NCBI GenBank assembly: GCA_963700745.1
Contig: CAVOYT010000012.1
Coordinates: forward strand, 1 to 64,000
Length of the DNA stretch: 64,000 nt
Reading direction: 5' to 3'
Source of the DNA: UBA10649 sp963700745
GTDB taxonomy: Bacteria > Actinomycetota > Actinomycetes > S36-B12
Positions 48,514 to 55,989 of the stretch are shown in pieces (the stretch's first letter is position 1; every line of letters begins with the position of its first letter). The notes under the pieces were generated by a model. It did no database searches. It was not told the origin of the DNA and saw only the letters and a list, made by a program, of their open reading frames with translations. The position numbers and the translations under genes are program-made.

Positions 48514-50007
48514 TCAGGACTGCGTGGGGAACCCGAGGTTGATCCCGCCGTGGCTCGGGTCAAGCCAGCGACTCGTGATGACCTTGCCGCGGGTGAAGAA
48601 GTGGACTCCCTCGGCGCCGTGCGCGTGGCTGTCACCGAAGAGCGACGCCTTCCACCCGCCGAAGGAGTAGTACGCCATGGGCACGGGGATGGGCACGTTC
48701 ACGCCGATCATCCCCACCTCGATCTCGTTCTGGAAGCGTCGGGCGGCTCCGCCGTCATTGGTGAAGATCGCCGTGCCGTTTCCGTAGGGGTGATCGTTGA
48801 TCAGCTGGACGCCGGCCTCGTAGGAGGACACGCGGACCACGCTGAGGACCGGTCCGAAGATCTCGTCGGTGTAGATGCTCATGTCCGGGGTGACGTGATC
48901 GAACAGCGTCGGCAGCAGCCAGAAGCCGCCTTCGTCCCCGTCCACGTCGATGGTGCGGCCGTCGACGACCAGGTCGGCCCCCGCCGCCTCGCCGGCATCG
49001 ACGTACGACCGCACCTTGTCACGGTGGACACCCGTGACCAGGGGGCCCATGTCGCATCCGCGACGCCCGTCGCCCGTACGCAGCGAAGGCATGCGCTCAG
49101 CGATCTTCGCCACGAGTTCGTCGCCGATCGGATCGACGGCCAGCACGACCGAGATCGCCATGCAGCGCTCACCAGCCGAGCCGAAGCCCGCGTTGACGGC
49201 CTGGTCCGCAGCTAGGTCAAGATCGGCATCCGGGAGAACCAGCATGTGGTTCTTGGCGCCTCCGAGCGCCTGCACCCGCTTGCCGTTCTTGGTGCCGGTC
49301 TCGTAGATGTACTGCGCGATCGCGGTCGATCCGACGAACGAGATGCTCTTGACGTCCTTGTTCTCCAGCAGTCCGTCGACCGCCTCCTTGTCGCCATGGA
49401 CGACATTGAAGACGCCGTCGGGAAGACCGGCCTGCTTCCACAGCTCAGCGACGAGCATGATCGCTGACGGGTCCTTCTCGCTCGGCTTCACGACGACGGT
49501 GTTGCCGGCCGCGATGGCGATCGGGAAGAACCACATCGGGACCATCGCCGGGAAGTTGAACGGGGAGATGATGCCGACGACACCCAGCGGCTGACGGATC
49601 GAGTACACGTCGACCCCGGTCGAGACGCCTTCGGAGAACCCGCCCTTGAGCAGATGCGGGATGCCGCATGCGAACTCCACGACCTCCTGCCCGCGGGTCA
49701 CCTCGCCCAAGGCGTCACTGAGGACCTTGCCGTGCTCCTCGGTGATGAGGGCGGCCACCTTCTCCTTGTTGGCATTGAGCAGTTCCCGGAAGGCGAACAG
49801 GATCTGCGTGCGCTTGGTCAGCGAGCTGTCACGCCACGCGGGAAAGGCCGCCTTGGCTGCGGCGACCGCGTCGTCCAGCACCGCCCTCGAGGCGAAGTCG
49901 ACCTTCTTCGTCACCTGTCCGGTTGCGGGATCGAAGACGTCCCCGGTGCGGTCTGCCGTCCCGTCCCAGGGTCGGCCGTTGATCCAGTGGGTAACGCGTC
50001 CGGTCAT
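48514..50007 (-). CDS. mmsA: CoA-acylating (methyl)malonate-semialdehyde dehydrogenase
   Basis: 497 residues, complete, MmsA/IolA type. VFDPATGQVTKKVDFASRAV, VVGIISPFNFPAMVPMWFFP, SISFVGSTAIAQYIYETGTK, and the catalytic GSAGERCMAIS are in place, and the C-terminal GGWKASLFGDSHAHGAEGVH is typical of the CoA-acylating group. It turns malonate semialdehyde into acetyl-CoA (inositol, beta-alanine) or methylmalonate semialdehyde into propionyl-CoA (valine). Position first in an operon with aldolase-type enzymes favours the malonate-semialdehyde role. Confidence 0.92.
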   Translation of the reverse strand: MTGRVTHWINGRPWDGTADRTGDVFDPATGQVTKKVDFASRAVLDDAVAAAKAAFPAWRDSSLTKRTQILFAFRELLNANKEKVAALITEEHGKVLSDALGEVTRGQEVVEFACGIPHLLKGGFSEGVSTGVDVYSIRQPLGVVGIISPFNFPAMVPMWFFPIAIAAGNTVVVKPSEKDPSAIMLVAELWKQAGLPDGVFNVVHGDKEAVDGLLENKDVKSISFVGSTAIAQYIYETGTKNGKRVQALGGAKNHMLVLPDADLDLAADQAVNAGFGSAGERCMAISVVLAVDPIGDELVAKIAERMPSLRTGDGRRGCDMGPLVTGVHRDKVRSYVDAGEAAGADLVVDGRTIDVDGDEGGFWLLPTLFDHVTPDMSIYTDEIFGPVLSVVRVSSYEAGVQLINDHPYGNGTAIFTNDGGAARRFQNEIEVGMIGVNVPIPVPMAYYSFGGWKASLFGDSHAHGAEGVHFFTRGKVITSRWLDPSHGGINLGFPTQS

Positions 50008-50040
50008 GATTGCCTGCTTCCGATGAGGTGGATAGCGCCG

Positions 50041-50069
50041 AGTCTAGAACTAGCGTCGGGATACGTCAA
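50041..50069 (-). promoter_or_regulatory. Sigma-70-type promoter of the mmsA operon
   Basis: On the minus strand TTGACG (50069-50064), 17 bases, TAGACT (50046-50041). The start point would be near 50,034, leaving a ~27-base leader to ATG 50007. Confidence 0.65.
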
Positions 50070-50074
50070 TATGT

Positions 50075-50084
50075 CTTTACAAAG
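50075..50084. promoter_or_regulatory. Palindrome CTTTACAAAG, possible GntR operator
   Basis: The 10-base palindrome covers the -35 box of gntR (TTTACA 50076-50081) and lies six bases upstream of the mmsA -35. One bound dimer could control both directions. The match is short, so this is a candidate only. Confidence 0.45.
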
Positions 50085-50098
50085 TATGGGACACCGCC

Positions 50099-50104
50099 TA
50101 CCCT
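50099..50104 (+). promoter_or_regulatory. -10 box TACCCT of gntR, leaderless
   Basis: -35 TTTACA (50076-50081), 17 bases, TACCCT, six bases, ATG at 50111. This is the best complete leaderless promoter in the window. Confidence 0.6.
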
Positions 50105-50110
50105 CGAGAC

Positions 50111-50845
50111 ATGGCACTGGACCTGACCGTCGACCGCGGCAGCCGCGTGCCCCTGTACTTCCAGTTGGCCCAACAGCTTGAGGCGGCCATCGACGACGGC
50201 CGGCTGCGCCCCGGCGATCGGATCGATACCGAGACCGAGCTCGCCCGGCGGCTTGGGCTCGGACGGCCCACCGTTCGCCAGGCCGTCCAGGAACTGGTGA
50301 GCAAGGGACTGCTGGTGCGGCGACGCGGCGTCGGTACCCAGGTCGTCGGTGCGACCTTCCACCGCCCGCTTGGGCTGACCAGCCTCTTCGACGACCTTGC
50401 CGCAGCTGATCATCGGCCGAGCACGACCGTCTTGGACCTGCGGTCGGTCGCAGCAGACGGCATGGTGGCGGCTGCGCTGAGCATCCCTTCGGGAGCCGAG
50501 GTGACCTACGTCGAGCGGCTGCGGCTCCAGCGCGGCGAACCCCTGGCGATCATGCGCAACTGGCTTCCACTCGACGTGATCGAACTCGATGCCGCAGCGC
50601 TCGCGGAGCAGGGGCTCTATGAGCTGCTCCGCCGAGCGGGAGTGCATCTGCGCATTGCCAACCAGCGCATCGGCGCCCGGGTGGCGACCCGGTCCGACGC
50701 TCGACTGCTGAACATCCGATCCGGAGCCCCCTTGCTCACGATGGAGCGCACCGCGTTCGACGATTCCGGCCGGGCCGTCGAGTATGCGCAGCACTGCTAC
50801 CGTGCGGACGCGCATTCCTTCGACACCACCTTGGTCGGCCGCTGA
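50111..50845 (+). CDS. GntR-family (HutC/UTRA) transcription regulator
   Basis: 244 residues, complete. The winged helix is VPLYFQLAQQLEAAIDDGRL, RPGDRIDTETELARRLGLGR and PTVRQAVQELVSKGLLVRRR; the UTRA effector domain follows (LTSLFDDLAAADHRPSTTVL, VTYVERLRLQRGEPLAIMRN). UTRA regulators of this type usually sense the substrate of the neighbouring pathway. It faces the mmsA operon and shares its control region. Confidence 0.92.
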   Translation: MALDLTVDRGSRVPLYFQLAQQLEAAIDDGRLRPGDRIDTETELARRLGLGRPTVRQAVQELVSKGLLVRRRGVGTQVVGATFHRPLGLTSLFDDLAAADHRPSTTVLDLRSVAADGMVAAALSIPSGAEVTYVERLRLQRGEPLAIMRNWLPLDVIELDAAALAEQGLYELLRRAGVHLRIANQRIGARVATRSDARLLNIRSGAPLLTMERTAFDDSGRAVEYAQHCYRADAHSFDTTLVGR

Positions 50846-50864
50846 GAACCCAGGAGGACGCACG

Positions 50865-51711
50865 ATGACAGCAGGGCGCGGAACAGCAGTCGTGACCGGA
50901 GCGAGCAGCGGCATCGGTGCCGCGACCGCGAAGGCCCTCGCGAACCGCGGCTTCCGCGTCATCGCGGCGGCGCGCCGGATCGATCGGCTTGCCGCACTTG
51001 CGGCGACCGACCCGAACATCGAGGCCCTCGAGCTGGACGTGACCGATCAGGCCAGCGTCGATGCGCTCGTCTCGGCCCTGGCTGATGAGGACGTCACCGT
51101 GCTCGTCGCGAACGCCGGTGGCGCCTTCGACTCCGAGTCCATCGGGACCGCGGACCTGGCCGCGTGGCAACGCACCCACGACGTGAATGTGCTCGGGACC
51201 GTGCGCACCGTGAAGGCCCTTCTCCCCCACCTCTCCGACTCAGGACGAGGGCTGATCGTGCTGATGGGTTCCACGGCCGGCCGAGGCGTCTACGAGAACG
51301 GGGGCAGCTACACGGCCGCCAAGCATGCGGTCGCAGCCATCGCCGGCACCCTGCGACTGGAACTGTGCGGCCTGCCCGTCCGCGTCACGGAGATCGCCCC
51401 CGGCATGGTTCGCACCGACGAGTTCGCGGCGAATCGTTTCGGCGGCGACGCCAGACAGGGCCGCCGCCGTGTACGCCGGGGTCGCCGAACCCCTTGTTGC
51501 TGAGGACATCGCCGAGTCGGTCGCCTGGGTCGCCACGCTTCCGGCCCACGTGAACATCGACCTCATGGTCATGCGCCCGGTGGCGCAGGCGGCCCAGCAC
51601 AAGGTGCACCGCGTCCCATCACCGAGTGACCCACGTCACGGACGCGGGACGAAGTACCCGCGGGTCTACGAATTCACGTCACCAGTGCGCGGCCAACGTC
51701 CCGCACCCTGA
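50865..51711 (+). CDS. Short-chain dehydrogenase/reductase, one frameshift
   Basis: AVVTGASSGIGAATAKALAN gives the NAD(P) site, VLVANAGGAF the NAG motif, GSTAGRGVYENGGSYTAAKH the Ser-Tyr-Lys catalytic set, and APGMVRTDEF the C-terminal loop. After a frame change near 51,455 the protein reads on through AEDIAESVAWVATLPAHVNI and DLMVMRPVAQAAQHKVHRV. Members of this group act on 3-hydroxy acids (YdfG/serine dehydrogenase-like). Transcribed with gntR (19 bases apart, AGGAGG before ATG). Confidence 0.82.
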
Positions 51712-51799
51712 AAGGACTTTGGTCCCGACTTCGCGCAAATCGGATGATTGACGGCTCAGTTGCTTCCCATCGGGTGCCTCTTTGGGAAGAGTGAGGCCT

Positions 51800-51820
51800 G
51801 TCAGCCAAGGGTTGGCTGAC
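51800..51820. repeat. Perfect palindrome upstream of a membrane-protein gene
   Basis: Nine-base arms GTCAGCCAA and TTGGCTGAC around GGG, ending 17 bases before ATG 51838. It may be an operator, or a hairpin in the leader that affects translation. The rest of the 126-base gap shows nothing clear. Confidence 0.5.
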
Positions 51821-51837
51821 GTGGGGAGGCAGTACAC

Positions 51838-52278
51838 ATGTCCAGCAACTCCGGTTCTGGCACCGCCAAGTGGATCAGCATCGTCGTCATGGTCGTCGGT
51901 GCCCTGATGGTCCTCGCCGGCGCAGTCACATACGGCATGGTCAGCAGCACGCTGGCCGACGAGCGCATCACCGTCTCCGAGGATGCCTGCCTCGGTGGCC
52001 AGTCAGTCTCGGGCCCGTTCACGGCCTACTGCGAGGCCATGATCATCGAGAAGCATGCGCTCGAGGCAACCGGTGGCAAGACGTACGCGGAGCTCGATCG
52101 TGAGGACCCGCTGCGCGCCACCGCGATGAATGGCTCGTTCCTGCGCGCATCCTTGTTCACCTCCGTGCTCGCCTTCGGAGTCGCAGCGATGGCCATCGGC
52201 GTCGGCATCGTGTTCATCCTGATCGGCGTGGCTCTTCTCAACCTGACGGGCCGCGTGGGCGGGGCGAAGGCCGCCTAG
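51838..52278 (+). CDS. Two-segment membrane protein (often mislabelled LigA-like)
   Basis: 146 residues, complete. Hydrophobic helices SIVVMVVGALMVLAGAVTYG and FGVAAMAIGVGIVFILIGVA flank an outer loop with two Cys (DACLGG, AYCEAM) and KTYAELDREDPLRATAMNGS. Close relatives in actinobacteria carry the name aromatic ring-opening dioxygenase LigA, which nothing in the sequence supports. Function unknown. RBS GGGGAGG. Confidence 0.7.
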   Translation: MSSNSGSGTAKWISIVVMVVGALMVLAGAVTYGMVSSTLADERITVSEDACLGGQSVSGPFTAYCEAMIIEKHALEATGGKTYAELDREDPLRATAMNGSFLRASLFTSVLAFGVAAMAIGVGIVFILIGVALLNLTGRVGGAKAA

Positions 52279-52291
52279 CTCAACGCGCGAC

Positions 52292-52333
52292 AACGACGAG
52301 GGGCGGGTCCGCTTGGACCCGCCCCTCGTCGTT
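52292..52333. terminator. Very strong bidirectional terminator
   Basis: Perfect 19-base arms AACGACGAGGGGCGGGTCC and its complement around GCTT, between the convergent genes ending at 52278 and 52345. Confidence 0.85.
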
Positions 52334-52344
52334 GGTGATGATGC

Positions 52345-52623
52345 TCAGCAGGCTGGCTGCAGCTCGTGGACAGTGTGGGCGACGGACCGTGCGTTGAGCC
52401 GGTTCGCGACCTGGACGGACACCTTGGCGTAGGCGCGGATGCGCGCAACCTCAGGCTCGCCCTCGTCGACCATCAGGGAGACCATCAGGTCGTCGACTCC
52501 GAGGTCGGCCGCCGTATGGGCGAGCAGCAGCAGGTTCACCGGGTCGGCGGCGATCCCACGGTCCGCGAGCGCGTAATCGAGCTCGGTGATACGCGATGAC
52601 ATCGTCTGGGTGTCGGTGATCAT
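52345..52623 (-). CDS. Hypothetical 92-residue protein beside a LysR gene
   Basis: I do not recognise it. It starts MITDTQTMSSRITELDYALA and has VNLLLLAHTAADLGVDDLMV and IRAYAKVSVQVANRLNARSV, predicted helical, soluble. ATG 52623 is preferred over an upstream ATG at 52644 because GAGAGGGG precedes it. Being divergent from the LysR gene makes it the natural first target of that regulator. Confidence 0.6.
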   Translation of the reverse strand: MITDTQTMSSRITELDYALADRGIAADPVNLLLLAHTAADLGVDDLMVSLMVDEGEPEVARIRAYAKVSVQVANRLNARSVAHTVHELQPAC

Positions 52624-52661
52624 GTCGTGCCCCTCTCTTCTCATGCATCAAGAGTAGGGAA

Positions 52662-52694
52662 TTGTTTCAATAAAGAAAAGCGATGTATTCTTAT
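52662..52694. promoter_or_regulatory. AT-rich divergent control region with LysR-type repeat
   Basis: For the plus strand, TTGTTT (52662-52667) and TATTCT (52686-52691) are 18 bases apart. An imperfect inverted repeat ATAAAGAA...TTCTTAT (52670-52694) spans them, in keeping with a LysR box. The stretch is strikingly AT-rich for this genome. Confidence 0.55.
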
Positions 52695-52708
52695 CGTGTC
52701 GATCGTCT

Positions 52709-53653
52709 ATGCTTATGTTTATGGCCTTCGACGACATCGAGATGCGACACCTGCGATCCCTCACCGCTGTGGCGGAAGAAGGCTCCTTCATCGGCGCAGC
52801 GGACATCCTGGGCTTCTCGCAGGCGGCCATCAGCCAGCAGATCGCCGGGCTCGAGCGAGCCGTGGGCCAGCCGCTCTTCGACCGCCCCGGTGGACCTCGA
52901 CCGGTGACCCTCACGCCCGCCGGGCGGCTCATGCTCGAGCACGCCGAGATCATCGCGGAGCAGCTTCGCGTCGCCGAGACCGATCTCGCTGACCTCTCCT
53001 CGGGAACCGCCGGACGACTGCGCATCGGCACCTACCAGAGCGTCTCCGTACAACTGCTCCCCGACGTCGTGCGCGAACTGCGCGAGATCGCCCCGGACCT
53101 GGCGATCAACCTCGTGGAGCACGACCTCAACGAGACGCTGGCCGAGGACCTGCTCGACGGGATCATCGATGTCACCTTCCTCGCCGGCCCCTACGAGGAC
53201 AGCCGGCTGACGATGATCGACCTGGGGTTCGACCCGTTCGTTGTCCTGCTGAAGGCCGACGGCGAGCTGGCCCGTGCGCACCCTGGACGCGTCTTCCCCA
53301 CCCAGGCTCTCATCGATGTGCCGATGGTCGGGGGGAACTCCCCCGACCGTCGCCGAGACATGATCGAGGGCGGATTGCGAGCCCACGGGGTACGACCTCG
53401 CTATGTGTTCCAGTCCAACGACAACGGTGCAATGCAGGGCATGGTGCGCGCGGGAATGGGCCCGGCCGTCATGCCGCTGCTGGCCGTGGACACGAGGGAT
53501 CCCGGAATCGTCGTCAAGCGACTCGATCCCCCACTCGAGCCACGCACGATCCTGATCGCGGTGCCGCACGGGGCCACCCCCATGCCGGCGGCCGAGCAGT
53601 TCGTCCGGGTTGCCAAGAAGGAATGCCGTCGCAGGCTGTCATTGACCCGCTGA
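52709..53653 (+). CDS. LysR-family transcription regulator
   Basis: 314 residues, complete. The helix-turn-helix reads MRHLRSLTAVAEEGSFIGAA and AISQQIAGLERAVGQPLFDR; the effector domain follows from about residue 95 (LRIGTYQSVSVQLLPDVVRE). Three ATG codons (52709, 52715, 52721) lie close together without a ribosome site; the predicted start of transcription is about 11 bases upstream of the first. Effector unknown. Confidence 0.9.
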   Translation: MLMFMAFDDIEMRHLRSLTAVAEEGSFIGAADILGFSQAAISQQIAGLERAVGQPLFDRPGGPRPVTLTPAGRLMLEHAEIIAEQLRVAETDLADLSSGTAGRLRIGTYQSVSVQLLPDVVRELREIAPDLAINLVEHDLNETLAEDLLDGIIDVTFLAGPYEDSRLTMIDLGFDPFVVLLKADGELARAHPGRVFPTQALIDVPMVGGNSPDRRRDMIEGGLRAHGVRPRYVFQSNDNGAMQGMVRAGMGPAVMPLLAVDTRDPGIVVKRLDPPLEPRTILIAVPHGATPMPAAEQFVRVAKKECRRRLSLTR

Positions 53654-53664
53654 GGCACCGATCC

Positions 53665-54336
53665 TCAGCAGTGCCAGCGGCCGCCGGCCCAGTGGGCCGC
53701 ACCGGATCCGGTGTGCTCCCAGTTCATGACGGTGTGGAAGGCCGCGTCCTGCCAGTAGCGGGGCCACTTGTTCATGGGCGTCGCACGCAACTTCGCAAGC
53801 ACCTTCTTCGCGGCCGTCGGCCCCATCAACTGCTTGTGCTCCTTGAGCATCATCCAGGTGGCGCCTCGGGCCAGCTCTCGCGATACCTGGTAGGCGCCGT
53901 AGTACGAGCCGCTGGCCGACACGACGTCGTAGTGACCCTCACTCTCGCGCTCGGCGATGCACAGGCGCTTGGCCTCGGTCGCGCCGCGATAGAACTTGCC
54001 GTGGTACAGGCTCGGCTCAATGCCGCGCATGTCCTTGGTGGCTCGGGAGTTCAAGGTGAAGTTGGTGTACTTGGCGAACTTGGCAGCCTGGACCTGGCGC
54101 GCGCTGGTGGCACGGCTCGGCCGCTGGGCGGTGATCGAGGTCACGACTGCGGACTCACGCCAGGACGATGGCGAAGTGACGATGGCGGAGTCGACCGCCG
54201 GGGCGACCACCTCGATCGGCTGAGCGGTCGCGGGGACTGGTGCCGCCGAGGCGGATCCGACGGAGGCCGTCAGCAGCACTCCGGCTGCGACAGCGCTGAC
54301 ACCCTTGACACTTCGAACGATCGTGCTTTTCGACAT
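53665..54336 (-). CDS. Secreted transglycosylase-like (RPF/lysozyme-type) protein
   Basis: 223 residues, complete. Signal peptide GVSAVAAGVLLTASVGSASA, a Ser/Thr/Ala spacer, then a C-terminal catalytic-type domain: RLCIAERESEGHYDVVSASG with the likely catalytic Glu, YYGAYQVSREL and AAHWAGGRWHC. The two Cys may form a disulfide. It likely cuts peptidoglycan during growth or resuscitation. The upstream region is long and structured. Confidence 0.75.
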   Translation of the reverse strand: MSKSTIVRSVKGVSAVAAGVLLTASVGSASAAPVPATAQPIEVVAPAVDSAIVTSPSSWRESAVVTSITAQRPSRATSARQVQAAKFAKYTNFTLNSRATKDMRGIEPSLYHGKFYRGATEAKRLCIAERESEGHYDVVSASGSYYGAYQVSRELARGATWMMLKEHKQLMGPTAAKKVLAKLRATPMNKWPRYWQDAAFHTVMNWEHTGSGAAHWAGGRWHC

Positions 54337-54443
54337 ACACCCTCATGTAACGGCACTCGGTTGCCCGGTGCGTGGTCACGATGCGGGTCCGTGCCGCAGC
54401 GAGGACTCTGGTCTGCCTCGCCTGGCTATCCAGCCGCGCGCCG

Positions 54444-54469
54444 GTCAGGGGCGAATCTCACGCCCTGAC
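54444..54469 (-). promoter_or_regulatory. Hairpin in the long upstream region of the transglycosylase-like gene
   Basis: On the minus strand GTCAGGGCG and CGCCCCTGAC pair around TGAGATT. The gap 54,337-54,797 holds no gene I can support; it may carry a leader RNA. No known riboswitch core was recognised. Confidence 0.35.
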
Positions 54470-54688
54470 GCTGGTGGTCACACGGCTCCCTGCGGCGGCG
54501 GCCGCTGGGGCATCGCGAAGTCCTGCTTCGCCGGACGGCTGGGGAAGACCGCCATCCGAGGAAAAGTCTAGGCAGGGCAATGACATTCGACGAATGAAGG
54601 GCGCGCTCAACGAGTCGACTTTTTGCCCCTATTGTCCGCTTAGCCGGAACCGTGCTGTGATCCACGCCACATCACGTGAGGACTTGGC

Positions 54689-54706
54689 TGTGACACAACT
54701 GTGACA
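54689..54706 (-). promoter_or_regulatory. Direct repeat GTCACA x2, possible MtrA site
   Basis: On the minus strand TGTCACA occurs twice, 11 bases apart (54706-54700 and 54695-54689). MtrA of mycobacteria binds loose direct repeats of GTCACA upstream of cell-wall hydrolase genes such as rpf. The gene downstream is a transglycosylase-like protein, so the site fits. Confidence 0.45.
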
Positions 54707-54797
54707 TGAATCTCGCACCAATGACAGCGCTTACGGCGTGTCTGCGACCCGCCAACCAGGGCACGTCTGCCCTTGCGGTCGCATCGAACGGTCCGCT

Positions 54798-55989
54798 TCA
54801 GCCGGCCGCCGTCACCGCTTCGGCCGCCTGACGAGCGATCTGGGCCTCCTCGTCGGTCGGCACCACCAGCACGCGGATCGGTCCGTTGCCGTCATCGATG
54901 GCGCGAATCCCGTCTCCCGGAGCCCAGTTCGCCTCAGGGCTCAGCCGGATCCCGAGATGGCCCAGCGGCCCGCACACCTCCGTCGCGTAGGGCCGCGTCG
55001 TGCTCGCCGATACCCGCCGTGAACACCAGCGCATCGACCGACGGCAGCACGCCCAGGTAGGCGCCGACGTAGAACCGGATCCGGTACGAGTAGACGTCGA
55101 GGGCCCGGCGCGCATCCACGTCACCGGCCGCGGCCCGAGCGCGCACTTCGCGCATGTCCTGAATGCCGGCCAGTCCCCTCAACCCGCTCTCCTTGTTGAG
55201 GATGACGTCGACCTCGTCCATCGATAGCCCTGCTGTGCGCACGAGGTGGAAGGCGACCGCCGGGTCGATGTCGCCCGATCGCGTTCCCATCACGAGGCCC
55301 TGAAGCGGTGTCATGCCCATCGTGGTGTCGACGCTCACTCCTGCCCGGATGGCCGCCATGGAGGCACCGTTGCCCAGGTGGCACACGATCAGGTTCACCG
55401 CCGCCGATGGCACCCCGAGGAACTCGGCGGCCTTGCGCGTCACGTACTGGTAGCTCGTCCCGTGGAAGCCGTACTTGCGGGCCTGGGTCTGTTCCGCCAG
55501 CTCGGTCGGAATCGCGTAGGTGTACGCCTCCGGTGGGATCGTGGCATGGAAGGCGGTGTCGAACACGGCGACGTGCGGAACGTCGGGCATCAGCCGCCGC
55601 AGCTCCCGGATCCCCTGCAGTCCTGCCGGATTGTGCAGCGGCGCCAAGGGGATCAGCCGCTCGATGACCCCCTCGACCTCGTCGTCGACGACGACCGGCT
55701 CGCGGTACCGACTCCCCCCGTGCACGACACGATGACCCACCGCGATGACCTGGTCGAGCGCCGTTCCGTCTCGCAGGATGTCGAGCATGTAGGCGAGGGC
55801 CGCCCCGTGGTCCGGCAGTTCGGTTTCCACCACGAGCGGTTCGGCGCCCTCCGCATGGTGATGCACTCGCCCACGGCCCTCCCCGATGCGCTCGATGAGT
55901 CCCCGCGCGTGCGAGACCCCGGTCGCCGGATCGACCACCTGGTACTTCAAGCTCGACGAGCCGGTGTTCACGACCAGGACAACGCTCAC
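54798..55989 (-). CDS. ackA: Acetate kinase, one frameshift
   Basis: ATP + acetate to acetyl phosphate, about 397 residues. VLVVNTGSSSLKYQVVD, VGHRVVHGG, FDTAFHATIPPEAYTYAIP, YGFHGTSYQYV, CHLGNGASMAAI and FTAGIGEHDA are all present. The frame changes near 54,990 and the C-terminus then reads GPLGHLGIRLSPEAN to VTAAG. GTG at 55989 overlaps the pta stop (GTGA). Confidence 0.93.

Noticed and set aside
51838..52278. Aromatic ring-opening dioxygenase LigA
   Set aside because: The protein is a two-helix membrane protein without the dioxygenase fold or ligands; the name is an annotation error that spread among homologues.
54655..54680. A CRP/GlxR site (TGTGAT...ATCAC)
   Set aside because: The half-sites are spaced too far apart for TGTGA-N6-TCACA.
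54337..54797. A c-di-AMP (ydaO) riboswitch upstream of the RPF-like gene
   Set aside because: The position is right, but the GGGGTGAA-type core and the other conserved blocks could not be found on the minus strand. A covariance-model scan would settle it.
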